Below are positions 23,275 to 32,527 of a stretch of DNA of 48,513 nucleotides, in pieces. The stretch covers positions 1 through 48,513 of the forward strand of contig CAZCHH010000025.1 of the NCBI GenBank assembly GCA_964498585.1. Direction: 5' to 3'. The position numbers and the translations under genes were made by a program. Position 1 is the stretch's first letter. Every line of letters starts with the position of its first letter. This DNA is from JAAYJM01 sp964498585 (GTDB taxonomy: Bacteria > Bacteroidota > Ignavibacteria > Kapaibacteriales > UBA2268). Below the pieces are notes generated by a model. The model was not told the DNA's origin. It searched no databases and saw nothing but the letters and a program-made list of their open reading frames with translations.

Positions 23275-23346
23275 TGAAAGTACATATTCATCAGATAATA
23301 AATCAAGGAACTTTTGGACTTGTTTAGATAAAATGATTTTAAACAT
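23260..23346 (-). pseudogene. RelE-like toxin fragment cut off by a dispersed element
   Basis: Only 28 codons remain. They begin MFKIILSKQVQKFLDLLSDE, a typical RelE-family N-terminus (first strand and helix). The frame then runs into dispersed element copy A and stops at a TGA inside it (23260-23262). The ATG shares a base with the TGA stop of the upstream antitoxin-like gene (TGATG), so the original operon structure is visible. The rest of the toxin, about 60 residues by family norm, is missing. Confidence 0.7.
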
Positions 23347-23573
23347 CAAACTAATCCTCTTTTAGCAATATATTCATTCAACTCAACAGCATCGCCATTT
23401 TCTAAATCCTTTAAAGCTCTTTTATAAGCAATCTCATCATCTAATAAAAATGTATTAACATCTGAGTTCAAATCTATTTTTTCAATTTCATAGTTTTCTT
23501 TGGGAATTGGATTAAAAAATTCCATTAATGAGCTAACATAAGGTTCATCAATTTTTAATAAAAATGCTTCCAC
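23346..23573 (-). CDS. Antitoxin-like protein with a truncated partner
   Basis: A 75-residue acidic protein. The centre (DVNTFLLDDEIAYKRALKDL) and the tail ENGDAVELNEYIAKRGLV resemble the toxin-binding C-terminus of RelB/Phd-type antitoxins. It is coupled by TGATG to the RelE-like fragment downstream. Because that toxin is truncated, the antitoxin is now effectively orphan. It is not assigned to a named family. Confidence 0.68.
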   Translation of the reverse strand: MEAFLLKIDEPYVSSLMEFFNPIPKENYEIEKIDLNSDVNTFLLDDEIAYKRALKDLENGDAVELNEYIAKRGLV

Positions 23574-23766
23574 TTTCTACTCCTTTATTAATAAAGATTA
23601 AATAATTAAGACATTTATTTATATGTATTATTGCATTTATTTAAGCTTATTCTTTTAGTCATTTTATCAATATATTGTTCGCATAACTTATTCTCAAAAA
23701 ATCTCCTTCCTAAGTTCAACTTGGGAATGAGGTGATAATACTGTTCATTGAGCGGAGTCGAAATGA

Positions 23767-26307
23767 CTACATCTCCTTCACCAAATCAGCAAAATTCTTT
23801 AGTAAATCCGGTAGTTTGCTAATTTCTTTTCCACCGGCAGTTGCAAGATGTGGCTTCCCTCCTCCACCACCACCAAGCTGTTTTGCTGCAGCAAGCACTA
23901 ATTTTGAAGCAGGATACTTAACCGTTAAATCGTCTGTAACAGTGCAAACAAGCTGAACCTTTTCATTAAGTATTGTCGAAAGAAGTGCTATTCCATTTTT
24001 CGATAAGCTATTACGCAAGTTTTCTGCAATATTTCTCATCTGGTCTAAATCTTCTGCCAGAATTTCTGTTGCAATTATTCGAATATCACCAAATTTAATA
24101 GCATTTTCGATTAACTTTTCGAGCTGCTTACCAACTTCCTGCATTTTGAGAGAATTAAGCTCTTTTTCAAGATGCTTGATTTTTTCTAAAAGTTCTTGCT
24201 GTTCATTAGCTTTTTGCTCAATTTTGTTATGCAAATCTGCAATATAGTTCTGCACTTGCTTACCAGTTATTGCTTCAATTCTTCTAACGCCGGCAGCAAT
24301 AGAAGATTCGGAAATGATTTTGAAAAAGCTAATATCAGCAGTATTTTTTACGTGAGTGCCACCGCAAAGTTCCATTGAAAATTTAGGGTCCATTTTAACA
24401 ACACGCACTCTATCGCCATATTTATCGCCAAAGAACATTTTTATTTTTTCAAATTTCTTTGCTTCTTCCAATTCTATTTCTTCTATTTGAACGCTTATTC
24501 CGTCTAAAATCTTTTCATTAACAATTTTTTCTACTTTTTCCAATTCTTCTTGAGAGCATTTTTCAAAGTGATTGAAGTCAAATCGTAGATAGTCAGGTGC
24601 TACAAGCGAACCAGCTTGCTTAATATGAGAACCAAGCACCTCGTAAAGTGCCTCGTGAAGCAAGTGAGTAGCAGAGTGGTTTCGCATTATATCTTTTCGA
24701 CACTTTTCGTCAACTTCCAAAAATGCCTTTGCACCAACAAGCTGCTCAATGTCCCTATCGCAAAAATGAATTATTGCATCACCAATTTTCTTTACGTCAG
24801 TAACTTCATACTTTTCGCCAGCAAGAGTAATACAGCCGGTATCAGCCACCTGTCCGCCGCTTTCGGCATAAAACGGAGTTTGATTGAATACAATTTGATT
24901 GTCTTTAATAAACAAAACGTTTGCCTCGCAGGACATTTCAGTATAACCAATAAACTCACTTTTTAGCTGTTGGTCGAACTGCTCTACTTCCTGAATGAAC
25001 TGCTTGCGTGCCTTACGTGAACGTTCTTTCTGCTCCTTCATTTTCTCGTTAAACTCGCTAATATCCACGGAAAAATTATTTTCGCGGGCTATAAGTTCAG
25101 TCAAATCCAAAGGAAAACCGAATGAATCGTAAAGTAAGAAAGCATCAGAGCCAGATATAATATTTTTTCCTTCTTTTTGTGCAATTTCAGAAATTTGCTC
25201 AAATTTGTCTAAACCGCGTTCAAGTGTTTGTAGGAAACTTTCTTCTTCAGCCCTGATTACTCTTTCAATAGTATTTTGATTTTTTCTCAATTCAGGGAAA
25301 ACCTCTCCCATTGTTTCAGTAAGAATGTGGACTAAAGAAAAAATCACGGGTTCCCTGAACCCAATATTTCTTGCAAAGCGTGAAGCACGGCGAAGAATAC
25401 GGCGTAAAACGTAACCACGTCCTTCATTGCTTGGTAGAGCGCCATCGGCAATAGCAAATGATAAGGTGCGAACGTGGTCGGCAATAACTCGCATTGCTAT
25501 GCTGTCGGTGTGTTCAAGTTGCTGAGAGTATTCTTTCTTGCTTAATTTTGCGATTTCATTAATTAGTGGAGTGAAAACATCAGTTTCGTAATTTGATGAT
25601 TTTCCTTGAATTACAGCACAAATGCGTTCAAATCCCATTCCAGTATCTACGTGTTTAGCAGTAAGCGGTTCGAGAGTTCCATCTTGTTTGCGGTTATACT
25701 GGATAAAAACGAGATTCCAAATTTCGATTACTGCCGGTGTTCCAGCATTAACAAGCGAAGCACCAGATAAATCAGCAGTATTGTCGTAATGGATTTCACT
25801 GCAAGGACCGCAAGGACCTGTTTCACCCATTTCCCAAAAATTATCTTTTTCGTCAAAACGATGAATTCTTTCAAGTGGCAAATATTTTTTCCATATTTCG
25901 AAAGCTTCGTCGTCAGTTCTGTAAACAGTAGCATGTAGTCGATTTACATCTAATTTCCATACTTTTGTAAGCAATTCAAAAGCCCATTCAATTGCTTCCT
26001 GCTTATAGTAATCACCGAAGCTCCAGTTCCCAAGCATTTCAAAGAAAGTATGGTGGTAGGTGTCGCGTCCTACTTCTTCTAAATCGTTATGCTTTCCACT
26101 GACACGAATGCACTTTTGAGTATCGACTGCTCTTGAATAGCTGCGGTTTCCAACTCCAAGGAACACATCTTTGAACTGATTCATTCCGGCATTTGTAAAA
26201 AGCAGTGTAGGGTCGTTAAATGGAATTACAGGCGCACTTTCAACAATGCTATGCCCTTTTTCTACAAAAAAATTTAAAAACGATTGTCTTATTTCTTGTG
26301 ATGTCAT
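23767..26307 (-). CDS. alaS: Alanyl-tRNA synthetase
   Basis: An 846-residue class II synthetase that charges tRNA-Ala. The catalytic N-terminal domain shows KHNDLEEVGRDTYHHTFFEM and GNWSFGDYYKQEAIEWAFEL, then a motif 3 region ending GRGYVLRRILRRASRF. The editing domain has the zinc-binding HSATHLLH (near residue 555) and CGGTHV (near 655). The C-Ala domain ends with LGGGGGGKPHLATAGG. The start is the first ATG of the frame with a complete N-terminus. The length is slightly under the usual 870-880. It is flanked by repeat-bearing gaps on both sides. Confidence 0.97.
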   Translation of the reverse strand: MTSQEIRQSFLNFFVEKGHSIVESAPVIPFNDPTLLFTNAGMNQFKDVFLGVGNRSYSRAVDTQKCIRVSGKHNDLEEVGRDTYHHTFFEMLGNWSFGDYYKQEAIEWAFELLTKVWKLDVNRLHATVYRTDDEAFEIWKKYLPLERIHRFDEKDNFWEMGETGPCGPCSEIHYDNTADLSGASLVNAGTPAVIEIWNLVFIQYNRKQDGTLEPLTAKHVDTGMGFERICAVIQGKSSNYETDVFTPLINEIAKLSKKEYSQQLEHTDSIAMRVIADHVRTLSFAIADGALPSNEGRGYVLRRILRRASRFARNIGFREPVIFSLVHILTETMGEVFPELRKNQNTIERVIRAEEESFLQTLERGLDKFEQISEIAQKEGKNIISGSDAFLLYDSFGFPLDLTELIARENNFSVDISEFNEKMKEQKERSRKARKQFIQEVEQFDQQLKSEFIGYTEMSCEANVLFIKDNQIVFNQTPFYAESGGQVADTGCITLAGEKYEVTDVKKIGDAIIHFCDRDIEQLVGAKAFLEVDEKCRKDIMRNHSATHLLHEALYEVLGSHIKQAGSLVAPDYLRFDFNHFEKCSQEELEKVEKIVNEKILDGISVQIEEIELEEAKKFEKIKMFFGDKYGDRVRVVKMDPKFSMELCGGTHVKNTADISFFKIISESSIAAGVRRIEAITGKQVQNYIADLHNKIEQKANEQQELLEKIKHLEKELNSLKMQEVGKQLEKLIENAIKFGDIRIIATEILAEDLDQMRNIAENLRNSLSKNGIALLSTILNEKVQLVCTVTDDLTVKYPASKLVLAAAKQLGGGGGGKPHLATAGGKEISKLPDLLKNFADLVKEM

Positions 26308-26371
26308 ATAGGTAGTAAATTTGATATTTATATTTTTTGATTTATTTTAATTAGTAAATTGAATTATAAAA

Positions 26372-26593
26372 TTTCAGTACTCTTGTCCCCATAACGAAAA
26401 TAAAAGAGTTAGGAGAATTGTCACGTAAAAAAAATTTTGCTCTTAATCTCCATAATAAATTATGGAGTTACTCTAATTATTAGAATAACTCCCAAATTTA
26501 TTTGGGAGTATTTATTTACCTCTATATTTTTTTTAATTCAGAACTATATATATTGCAAAATAACAAACTAAGATGCATCAGAAGTTCTGAAAT
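26372..26593. repeat. Dispersed element copy B, inverted relative to A and C
   Basis: The left end ttcagtactcttgtccccat leads into aacgaaaataaaagagttag, the complement of the right end of copies A and C. The right end is gcaaaataacaaactaagat followed by gcatcagaagttctgaa. The core holds two hairpins, ctccataa...ttatggag and actcccaaatttatttgggagt. It fills most of the gap 26308-26614; no gene seen. Confidence 0.78.
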
Positions 26594-26614
26594 TTAAAGA
26601 AGAGTTCTATTTGT

Positions 26615-27484
26615 TTATTTTTCATTTAAATTTTCTATTTCCTGAAAAGAAAGTCCAGTTAATTCTTGAATTTGATTTATACTTAAACCTTTTTTTAATG
26701 CATTAATTGCTATAACTATTTTTTTCCCTTCTTCAACTCCTTTTTTATAGCCTTCTTCTCTTGCTGTGTCTAATGAATTCTTTATATCTCTGTCTTTATT
26801 TAAACTTTCTTCGTAAAAAGAAAGTTGTTTTGCTGTAAATTTATCTATATCAGCTACTTCAAATAATTTCACAAATATTTCTGTTCTGAGATTTTCTGGT
26901 AACTTCTCTAACTTACCTAAGTTCTTTAATACGTAAAGCCATTTTTCGTAATTGTTTGCTAATTCTTCAAGCTGCTTATTGAACTTTGGCATCTCAAAAT
27001 AGATAATTGTAACTTTGTCTTGAAAAATCTCTATTGTTTGTATATGGTTAAACTTTACATCATATCTAAAATTTTCAGTATCTTTCTTATTTTCATCAAA
27101 GATAAAATCTAATAATGCAATAACAAAGACTGCTTTTAACTCAAAATTCCAATCATTTTTCTGGGCCTGCATCCATATTGGTAAATTTGTAAAATAAAGT
27201 GCTTTTTCTTTGAAAAATTTAAATTTAGTCTTTTGAAGCTCAACAATAAATTTTTCCCCTTTTTCGTTTTCACATAAGATATCCAAAACAGAACGCGGGT
27301 CTGAATAGGTGTACCCAGTAAATTTTGTGCAAAGATATTTCAAATCAGTTATTTGACCTAATTCATCGAACAAAACTGAATTAAGGAAATCAATCAGTAA
27401 ATCCTTATTTGGTTCTTCACCGAATATTCTTTTAAAACCATAATCAGTAAAAGGGTTTATATATTTGTAAGGATTAGGTTCCAT
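26615..27484 (-). CDS. Rpn-family PD-(D/E)XK nuclease (putative transposase family)
   Basis: A 289-residue protein of the Rpn/transposase_31 type. It opens INPFTDYGFKRIFGEEPNKD and carries the PD-(D/E)XK core as DPRSVLDILCENEKGEKFIV followed by ELQ. The C-terminal part has FYEESLNKDRDIKNSLDTAR and GYKKGVEEGKKI, and ends with a helix-turn-helix-like ALKKGLSINQIQELTGL. Rpn proteins of E. coli are DNA endonucleases that promote RecA-independent recombination. They spread widely in FCB genomes. It stands alone between alaS and the TPR protein. Confidence 0.88.
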   Translation of the reverse strand: MEPNPYKYINPFTDYGFKRIFGEEPNKDLLIDFLNSVLFDELGQITDLKYLCTKFTGYTYSDPRSVLDILCENEKGEKFIVELQKTKFKFFKEKALYFTNLPIWMQAQKNDWNFELKAVFVIALLDFIFDENKKDTENFRYDVKFNHIQTIEIFQDKVTIIYFEMPKFNKQLEELANNYEKWLYVLKNLGKLEKLPENLRTEIFVKLFEVADIDKFTAKQLSFYEESLNKDRDIKNSLDTAREEGYKKGVEEGKKIVIAINALKKGLSINQIQELTGLSFQEIENLNEK

Positions 27485-27578
27485 TTTTCTGTAAGTAATT
27501 ATTTAGTATTATAGCAAAGTGTTAAGTATAACATCGATTTAAATCTAACAATAATTTTAAATAGAAATTGAACGTATT

Positions 27579-29342
27579 CTAATACAGTTTATTGGAAATC
27601 TTATTCAGAATTTTTTTTGCATCAACATTCCCAAGTTTTGCAGCTATTTTTAGGTCTGGAAGAGCTACTTTGATGTTACCAATGTTTAAAAGTAGCAATC
27701 CTCTATTAAAATATGCCATAGAGTAATTTATATCAATTTTAATTGCTTGAGAAAAATCTAAATATGATTTATCGAAATCTTTTAGAATGCTAAAAAGAAT
27801 TCCGCGATTATTAAAATTAACAGCATCTTTTGGATTTAATTCAATAGCTTTATTAAAATCAGATAGAGCTGCTTTATAATTTCCTTTTTTACTTCTTACT
27901 ACTCCACGACTACAATAAGCATTAGAGTAATCGCTTTTAATAATTATAGTTTTTGAATAGTCTTCTTCGGCCATATTTAAATTATCTAAATCTTCGTATA
28001 TTTTACCACGATTAAAAAATGCCTTATATGCTTTCTTATCATATTTAATTGCATTTGAATAATCATTAATTGCTTCATTATATTGATTATTTTCTTTATA
28101 TACGTTTCCTCGATTTATTAATGCCATAACATTTTTAGGGAATGTATTAATTGCAGAAGAATAAAAACTTAGCTCATCTTTATAATCAGGAAGGCGATTC
28201 AATGAAATTATAGAAAATGAAATTACTATTAAATATAAAAAGATGAAAAGAATTTTACTTTTATATTGTTTTGCCATTATAATGAAGATGAAAAAAAAAT
28301 TTATTAGTGGCAAATAAGCTCTATGCTCTAAGTAGTTATAGAAATATTCAGAACTTCTTTTCCAAAACATTCCAGGAGTGCATAAAACAAGAAAAGTGAA
28401 TAAAAGAAAAAGCAAAAAAAACATTTTTTGTTTGTTTGAATACCTGATAATCCAAATAAATATTAATATAAAAAAAATTAAACCTATAAAATACATATAA
28501 AAAGTATAAAATGGCATAACTGATAATTTCATAGGTAGTATAAACTTAAATATTATTTCAGTATAAAATGGTAAATTGCTGAAAAAAGGTAATATACCAA
28601 ATACTTCTTCATTTTGACTACTATCAATTATAGTGCTTCTTATATAAAAATAGAAAATATCAACAACAATCATTATTAGAAAATAAAAAAATATTTGGTA
28701 TTTTTTTTTATTTGTATTTTTATAATTAATTAAATAATATGTAAAATAGATTAATGGAAATAATAATGCTGTTTCTTTTGATAATAAAGAAAGAACAAAA
28801 AATATAAAATTTAATATTAAAAAGATTAAATTATTTTTAAAAATATAATGATGAAAACAAATTATTGATAAAATGAAAAACAATGTGCATAACAAATCGC
28901 CTCTTGATGGTATCCAAGCTACTGCTTGAGTAAATAATGGATGAATAGAAAATATTAATGAGAATGTGAAACTAATTAATTTATTATTTATATAAAATAA
29001 AGAAATGAAAAAAATTAATATAGCTATAAAAATATGTAAAATTAGGTTTGTCAAATGGTACCCCCAAGGATTTTCTCCGCATAGTTGGGCATCAATCATA
29101 TATGTTATAGTTTGTAAGGGTCTATAAAAATCTGTTCCGCTTATACTTAAAAAGGCATCTCTTTCAAATGCTGTTTTAATTTCTGAAATATTACTAATTA
29201 TTTGATAATTCTTTAAGATTATTGTGTTATCATCTAAACCTGAAAAACCAAAGTCTAATACACTTCTATTTATACTAAATGTAATAATTATCAATAAAAA
29301 TATATATATGAAATTCTCGTATTTTTTAAATAGTTCTTTCAT
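27579..29342 (-). CDS. Multi-pass membrane protein with C-terminal TPRs (TMTC / glycosyltransferase-like)
   Basis: A 587-residue protein. The first part (about residues 10-385) has some ten hydrophobic segments. After the first segment comes SGLDDNTIILKNYQII, an acidic pair in the place of the catalytic DD of PMT-like (GT-C) glycosyltransferases. TDFYRPLQTITYMIDAQL and NPWGYHLTNLILHIF follow, as in TMTC proteins. The rest (about 390-580) holds five to six TPR units (ALINRGNVYKENNQYNEAIN, AFFNRGKIYEDLDNLNMAEE, AYCSRGVVRSKKGNYKAALS). Animal TMTCs are O-mannosyltransferases; transfer of sugar to exported proteins is an inference here. Confidence 0.8.
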   Translation of the reverse strand: MKELFKKYENFIYIFLLIIITFSINRSVLDFGFSGLDDNTIILKNYQIISNISEIKTAFERDAFLSISGTDFYRPLQTITYMIDAQLCGENPWGYHLTNLILHIFIAILIFFISLFYINNKLISFTFSLIFSIHPLFTQAVAWIPSRGDLLCTLFFILSIICFHHYIFKNNLIFLILNFIFFVLSLLSKETALLFPLIYFTYYLINYKNTNKKKYQIFFYFLIMIVVDIFYFYIRSTIIDSSQNEEVFGILPFFSNLPFYTEIIFKFILPMKLSVMPFYTFYMYFIGLIFFILIFIWIIRYSNKQKMFFLLFLLFTFLVLCTPGMFWKRSSEYFYNYLEHRAYLPLINFFFIFIIMAKQYKSKILFIFLYLIVISFSIISLNRLPDYKDELSFYSSAINTFPKNVMALINRGNVYKENNQYNEAINDYSNAIKYDKKAYKAFFNRGKIYEDLDNLNMAEEDYSKTIIIKSDYSNAYCSRGVVRSKKGNYKAALSDFNKAIELNPKDAVNFNNRGILFSILKDFDKSYLDFSQAIKIDINYSMAYFNRGLLLLNIGNIKVALPDLKIAAKLGNVDAKKILNKISNKLY

Positions 29343-29405
29343 TAATTAAATTCCTTTACAACAAAATTTAGAATAAATAATTATTTAAATCATACAATTT
29401 TTTTT

Positions 29406-29628
29406 CTTCAGAACTCCTGATGCCTCGTAGTTTGTTATTTCGCATTTAATATATTTAAGAGATTTATAAGAACATAGCAGTAAACGCATAACTCCTAAAT
29501 AAATTTAGGAGTTATTCTAATAATTAGAGTAACTCCCAAATTTATTTGGGAGATTAACTGCGCAATTGTTTTTTACGAGGCAACTCTCCTAACTCCTTTA
29601 TTTTCGTTATGGGGTCAGAAGTTCTGAT
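29406..29628. repeat. Dispersed element copy C
   Basis: The left end is cttcagaactcctgatgcct, then cgtagtttgttatttcgca. The core has hairpins aactcctaaataaatttagg and actcccaaatttatttggga. The right end is gcgcaattgttttttacgag, then aactcctttattttcgttat, and ggtcagaagttctga. It matches copy B in inverted orientation and the ends of copy A. The 390-base gap 29343-29732 holds this and two smaller repeats, and no gene. Confidence 0.8.
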
Positions 29629-29656
29629 CTTACAGAATTTGATTTTTTGGAAAAAA

Positions 29657-29693
29657 ATCCCGTAAAATTTTTATTTGAATTGTTCTACGGGAT
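29657..29693. repeat. Short inverted repeat ATCCCGTA...TACGGGAT
   Basis: The 8-base arms at 29657-29664 and 29686-29693 enclose a 21-base AT-rich loop. The arm sequence belongs to the CCGTAGGG family seen at 16814-16973. It lies just downstream of the aldehyde dehydrogenase gene and could act in termination. Confidence 0.5.
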
Positions 29694-29701
29694 ACACATT
29701 T

Positions 29702-29743
29702 CAATTAATAATTAACAATTAATAATTAACAATTAATAATTAT
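29702..29743. repeat. 14-bp tandem repeat, 3 units
   Basis: Three units of caattaataattaa (the last with a final t) overlap the last codons and the stop of the aldehyde dehydrogenase gene, so the C-terminal residues Asn-Tyr are encoded by the repeat. Confidence 0.75.
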
Positions 29744-31214
29744 CTATTTGGGCTCTTTGAAGTTTGTCTGAAAAATCAATATAAACAGTTTTCCATTCAG
29801 TGAAAATATCGAATACTGTCCAGCCACCTTCGCGGTGTCCGTTTCCAGTTCCTTTCACTCCACCAAATGGCATGTGAGCTTCTGCTCCGATTGTCGGGCT
29901 ATTTACGTAAGTAATACCGGCTTCAATATCGCGTATTGCCTGGAAAGCAGCATTTACATTTCTTGTGTAAATTGATGAAGACAGTCCGAAATCGCAGGTA
30001 TTTTGCAATTCAATAGCATGTTCTAACGAATCGGCTTTAGCAACTGAAAGGATAGGACCAAAAATTTCTTCTTTGAAAAGACGCATATCTTTTGTTACAT
30101 CAATGAAAATTGTGGGCTGGAAGAAATAACCTTTAGCTAAATTGCCATCGGTTGCTCTTTCGCCACCAAGAATAAGTTTTGCACCTTCTTCTTTACCAAT
30201 TTTAACATAATCAATGCAGGTTTGCAATTGTTGCTCGTGAATAACGGGTCCTACGTCAGTGTTTTGTTCTAATCCATTTCCGAGGCGGAGTTTAGATGCT
30301 TTATCTTTTAATAAACCAATAAATTCATCATAGCAATCTTTGTGAACGATTAGGCGTGAAGTAGCAGTGCAGCGTTGTCCTGTTGTTCCGAAAGCACCCC
30401 ATAAAGCACCTTCAACAGCGAGTTCAAAATTGGCATCTGGCATAACGATTTGTGCATTTTTTCCACCCATTTCGAGAGAGCATTTTTTATTAGTGCGTCC
30501 GCATATTTCACCGAGTTTAAAGCCAATATTGGTTGAACCAGTAAATGCAATTAAATTGACATCAGGATGCTCAACCATCATATTGCCCATACTTCCTTTA
30601 CCGAGTAAGAGATTGAACACACCGGCCGGAATACCGGCTTCTTCAAGAATTTCTGCAAAAATTACGCCTGAATGTGGCGTATCTTTCGATGGCTTGTAAA
30701 CTACTGTATTGCCGGCAGCAAGAGCTGGAAGAATTTTCCAAGAAGGAACAGCTATTGGGAAATTGAAAGCAGTTATAATACCGCAGATGCCAACTGGATT
30801 TCTAAATGAAAGGTTCATCTTGTTTGACATTTCGCTCGGAGCTGTATGCCCAAAAAGACGGCGTGTTTCTGTAGCAGCGTAATACGCAGTATCAATAGCT
30901 TCCTGTATATCACCTTTGGTTTCAAAAACCGGTTTGCCCATTTCACGGGTCATAATGCGAGCAAGTTCTTCTTTTCTGCGATTGAAAATGTCTCCTACTT
31001 TACGAAGGATGTCACCGCGTTTTGGTGCAGGAACAAGCTTCCATGTTTTGTATGCAGCTTTTGCAGCAGCAACTGCATCGTTTACATCTTCTTGCTCAGA
31101 AAAAGCAAAATCGCCGATTACATCTTCAATATTTGCTGGATTGATATTTTTAAAGGTTTTGCCGGCTTTGGCTGGCACCCATTGTCCGTTAATATAATTT
31201 TTGAATTCTGGCAT
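29733..31214 (-). CDS. NAD(P)-dependent aldehyde dehydrogenase
   Basis: A 493-residue ALDH-superfamily enzyme that oxidises an aldehyde to an acid with NAD(P). The oxyanion-hole Asn is in ITAFNFPIAVP (about residue 149). The cofactor site shows KPSKDTP and FTGSTNIG. The general base Glu is in LEMGGKNAQIV (about 249), and the nucleophile Cys is in TTGQRCTATSR (about 283). EEIFGPILSV and MPFGGVKGTGNGHREGG complete the set. The substrate is not clear; the C-terminal pattern is like the ALDH7/succinate-semialdehyde group. It is divergent from metK across 136 bases. Confidence 0.9.
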   Translation of the reverse strand: MPEFKNYINGQWVPAKAGKTFKNINPANIEDVIGDFAFSEQEDVNDAVAAAKAAYKTWKLVPAPKRGDILRKVGDIFNRRKEELARIMTREMGKPVFETKGDIQEAIDTAYYAATETRRLFGHTAPSEMSNKMNLSFRNPVGICGIITAFNFPIAVPSWKILPALAAGNTVVYKPSKDTPHSGVIFAEILEEAGIPAGVFNLLLGKGSMGNMMVEHPDVNLIAFTGSTNIGFKLGEICGRTNKKCSLEMGGKNAQIVMPDANFELAVEGALWGAFGTTGQRCTATSRLIVHKDCYDEFIGLLKDKASKLRLGNGLEQNTDVGPVIHEQQLQTCIDYVKIGKEEGAKLILGGERATDGNLAKGYFFQPTIFIDVTKDMRLFKEEIFGPILSVAKADSLEHAIELQNTCDFGLSSSIYTRNVNAAFQAIRDIEAGITYVNSPTIGAEAHMPFGGVKGTGNGHREGGWTVFDIFTEWKTVYIDFSDKLQRAQIDNY

Positions 31215-31310
31215 TTTTTTCCTTTCATATTAAAAATAAAAAAATTTTTTTACAAAATTAGCTATTTTTTTACTATTTATTTAATGCTTTTTTCTAATAT
31301 ATTATTTTGG

Positions 31311-31318
31311 TAAATTTG
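31311..31318 (+). promoter_or_regulatory. Candidate -7 box of metK
   Basis: TAAATTTG matches TAnnTTTG, 33 bases before the chosen metK ATG. The -33 position reads TTT/TTC rather than TTG. No riboswitch-like structure is visible in the short leader. Confidence 0.45.
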
Positions 31319-31350
31319 TAAGTTATATAAAAACAAAAATGAGGATAACA

Positions 31351-32502
31351 ATGAGTATGAAAAACACGTATTTATTTACTTCAGAATCGGTATCGGAAGG
31401 GCATCCAGATAAAATTTGCGACCAGGTGTCCGATGCTGTGCTTGATGCAATGCTAAAAGACGACCCATTAAGTCGCGTTGCCTGTGAATGTTTTGCTTCT
31501 ACAGGGCTTATTCTGGTTGGTGGCGAAATTACTACAAATACATATATAGATTTGCAAAGTTTAGTCCGCAGCGTTATTTATGATATTGGATATACTGAAG
31601 CCGGCTATCGTTTCGATTCACATTCTTGTAGCGTAATTAACGTAATTAACCATCAATCACCAGACATTGCTCAGGGGGTAGATACAGGAGGAGCAGGCGA
31701 CCAGGGTATGATGTTCGGTTATGCCTGCAAGGAAACTGAAGAGCTTATGCCAGCTACAATTATGTATGCTCATAAATTAGTAAAAAAATTAGCTGATATT
31801 AGAAAAAATAACAAATCTTTAATGCCATATCTTCGACCTGATTCAAAATCTCAGGTTACTATTGAATATGACGAAAACGGAGATATTCTTAGAGTTGATA
31901 CTGTCGTAATGGCAGTGCAACATAATCCTGAAGTAACACAAGAACAAATCCGTGAAGATGTTATTAAAAATGTTATCAACGAAATTATTCCAGAAAAATA
32001 TCTCGACAATACAAAATACTTTGTAAATCCAACTGGAAAATTCGTTATTGGCGGTCCACACGGAGATACTGGCCTTACTGGAAGAAAAATAATTGTTGAT
32101 ACCTACGGCGGACGCGCTCCACACGGTGGTGGTGCTTTCTCCGGCAAAGACCCATCGAAGGTTGATCGTTCTGCTGCTTATGCAGCACGCCATCTTGCCA
32201 AAAATATCGTTGCGGCAAATATCGCAAAAGAATGCACAATCCAGCTCGCTTATGCCATCGGTATAGCAAAACCAGTTTCTATTCACATTGATACTAACGG
32301 TTCATCAAAAGTGAAAGCAAATGAATTAGCTGATTATATTATGAAAAATATTGATTTAACACCAAATGGAATTATATATCGCTTAAATCTTCGCACTCCG
32401 ATTTATCGCCAAACAGCAGCTTACGGACACTTTGGCAGACCAGAATTTCCATGGGAACAATTAGATTTAGTCGATATGCTAAAAGAAAAGTTCGGAGAAT
32501 AG
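31351..32502 (+). CDS. metK: S-adenosylmethionine synthetase
   Basis: A 383-residue enzyme that makes SAM from methionine and ATP. The visible motifs are FTSESVSEGHPDKICDQVSD (ATP and Mg site), GAGDQGMMFGYA (the GAGDQG loop), GPHGDTGLTGRKIIVDTYGG and GGGAFSGKDPSKVDRS (P-loop-like). An ATG also exists at 31339, but GAGGATAACA between the two acts as a ribosome site for 31351, so I start there. The SAM-cycle partner ahcY lies 1.3 kb downstream on the same strand, with TA-type genes in between. Confidence 0.97.
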   Translation: MSMKNTYLFTSESVSEGHPDKICDQVSDAVLDAMLKDDPLSRVACECFASTGLILVGGEITTNTYIDLQSLVRSVIYDIGYTEAGYRFDSHSCSVINVINHQSPDIAQGVDTGGAGDQGMMFGYACKETEELMPATIMYAHKLVKKLADIRKNNKSLMPYLRPDSKSQVTIEYDENGDILRVDTVVMAVQHNPEVTQEQIREDVIKNVINEIIPEKYLDNTKYFVNPTGKFVIGGPHGDTGLTGRKIIVDTYGGRAPHGGGAFSGKDPSKVDRSAAYAARHLAKNIVAANIAKECTIQLAYAIGIAKPVSIHIDTNGSSKVKANELADYIMKNIDLTPNGIIYRLNLRTPIYRQTAAYGHFGRPEFPWEQLDLVDMLKEKFGE

Positions 32503-32527
32503 ATTTATATTCTTAAGGTAAAAATCA

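Noticed and set aside
31215..31350. SAM riboswitch upstream of metK
   Set aside because: The leader is short, very AT-rich and lacks conserved stems; only a promoter-like -7 box is visible.
31339..31350. Earlier ATG for metK
   Set aside because: The bases after it (GAGGATAACA) form the ribosome site of the ATG at 31351.
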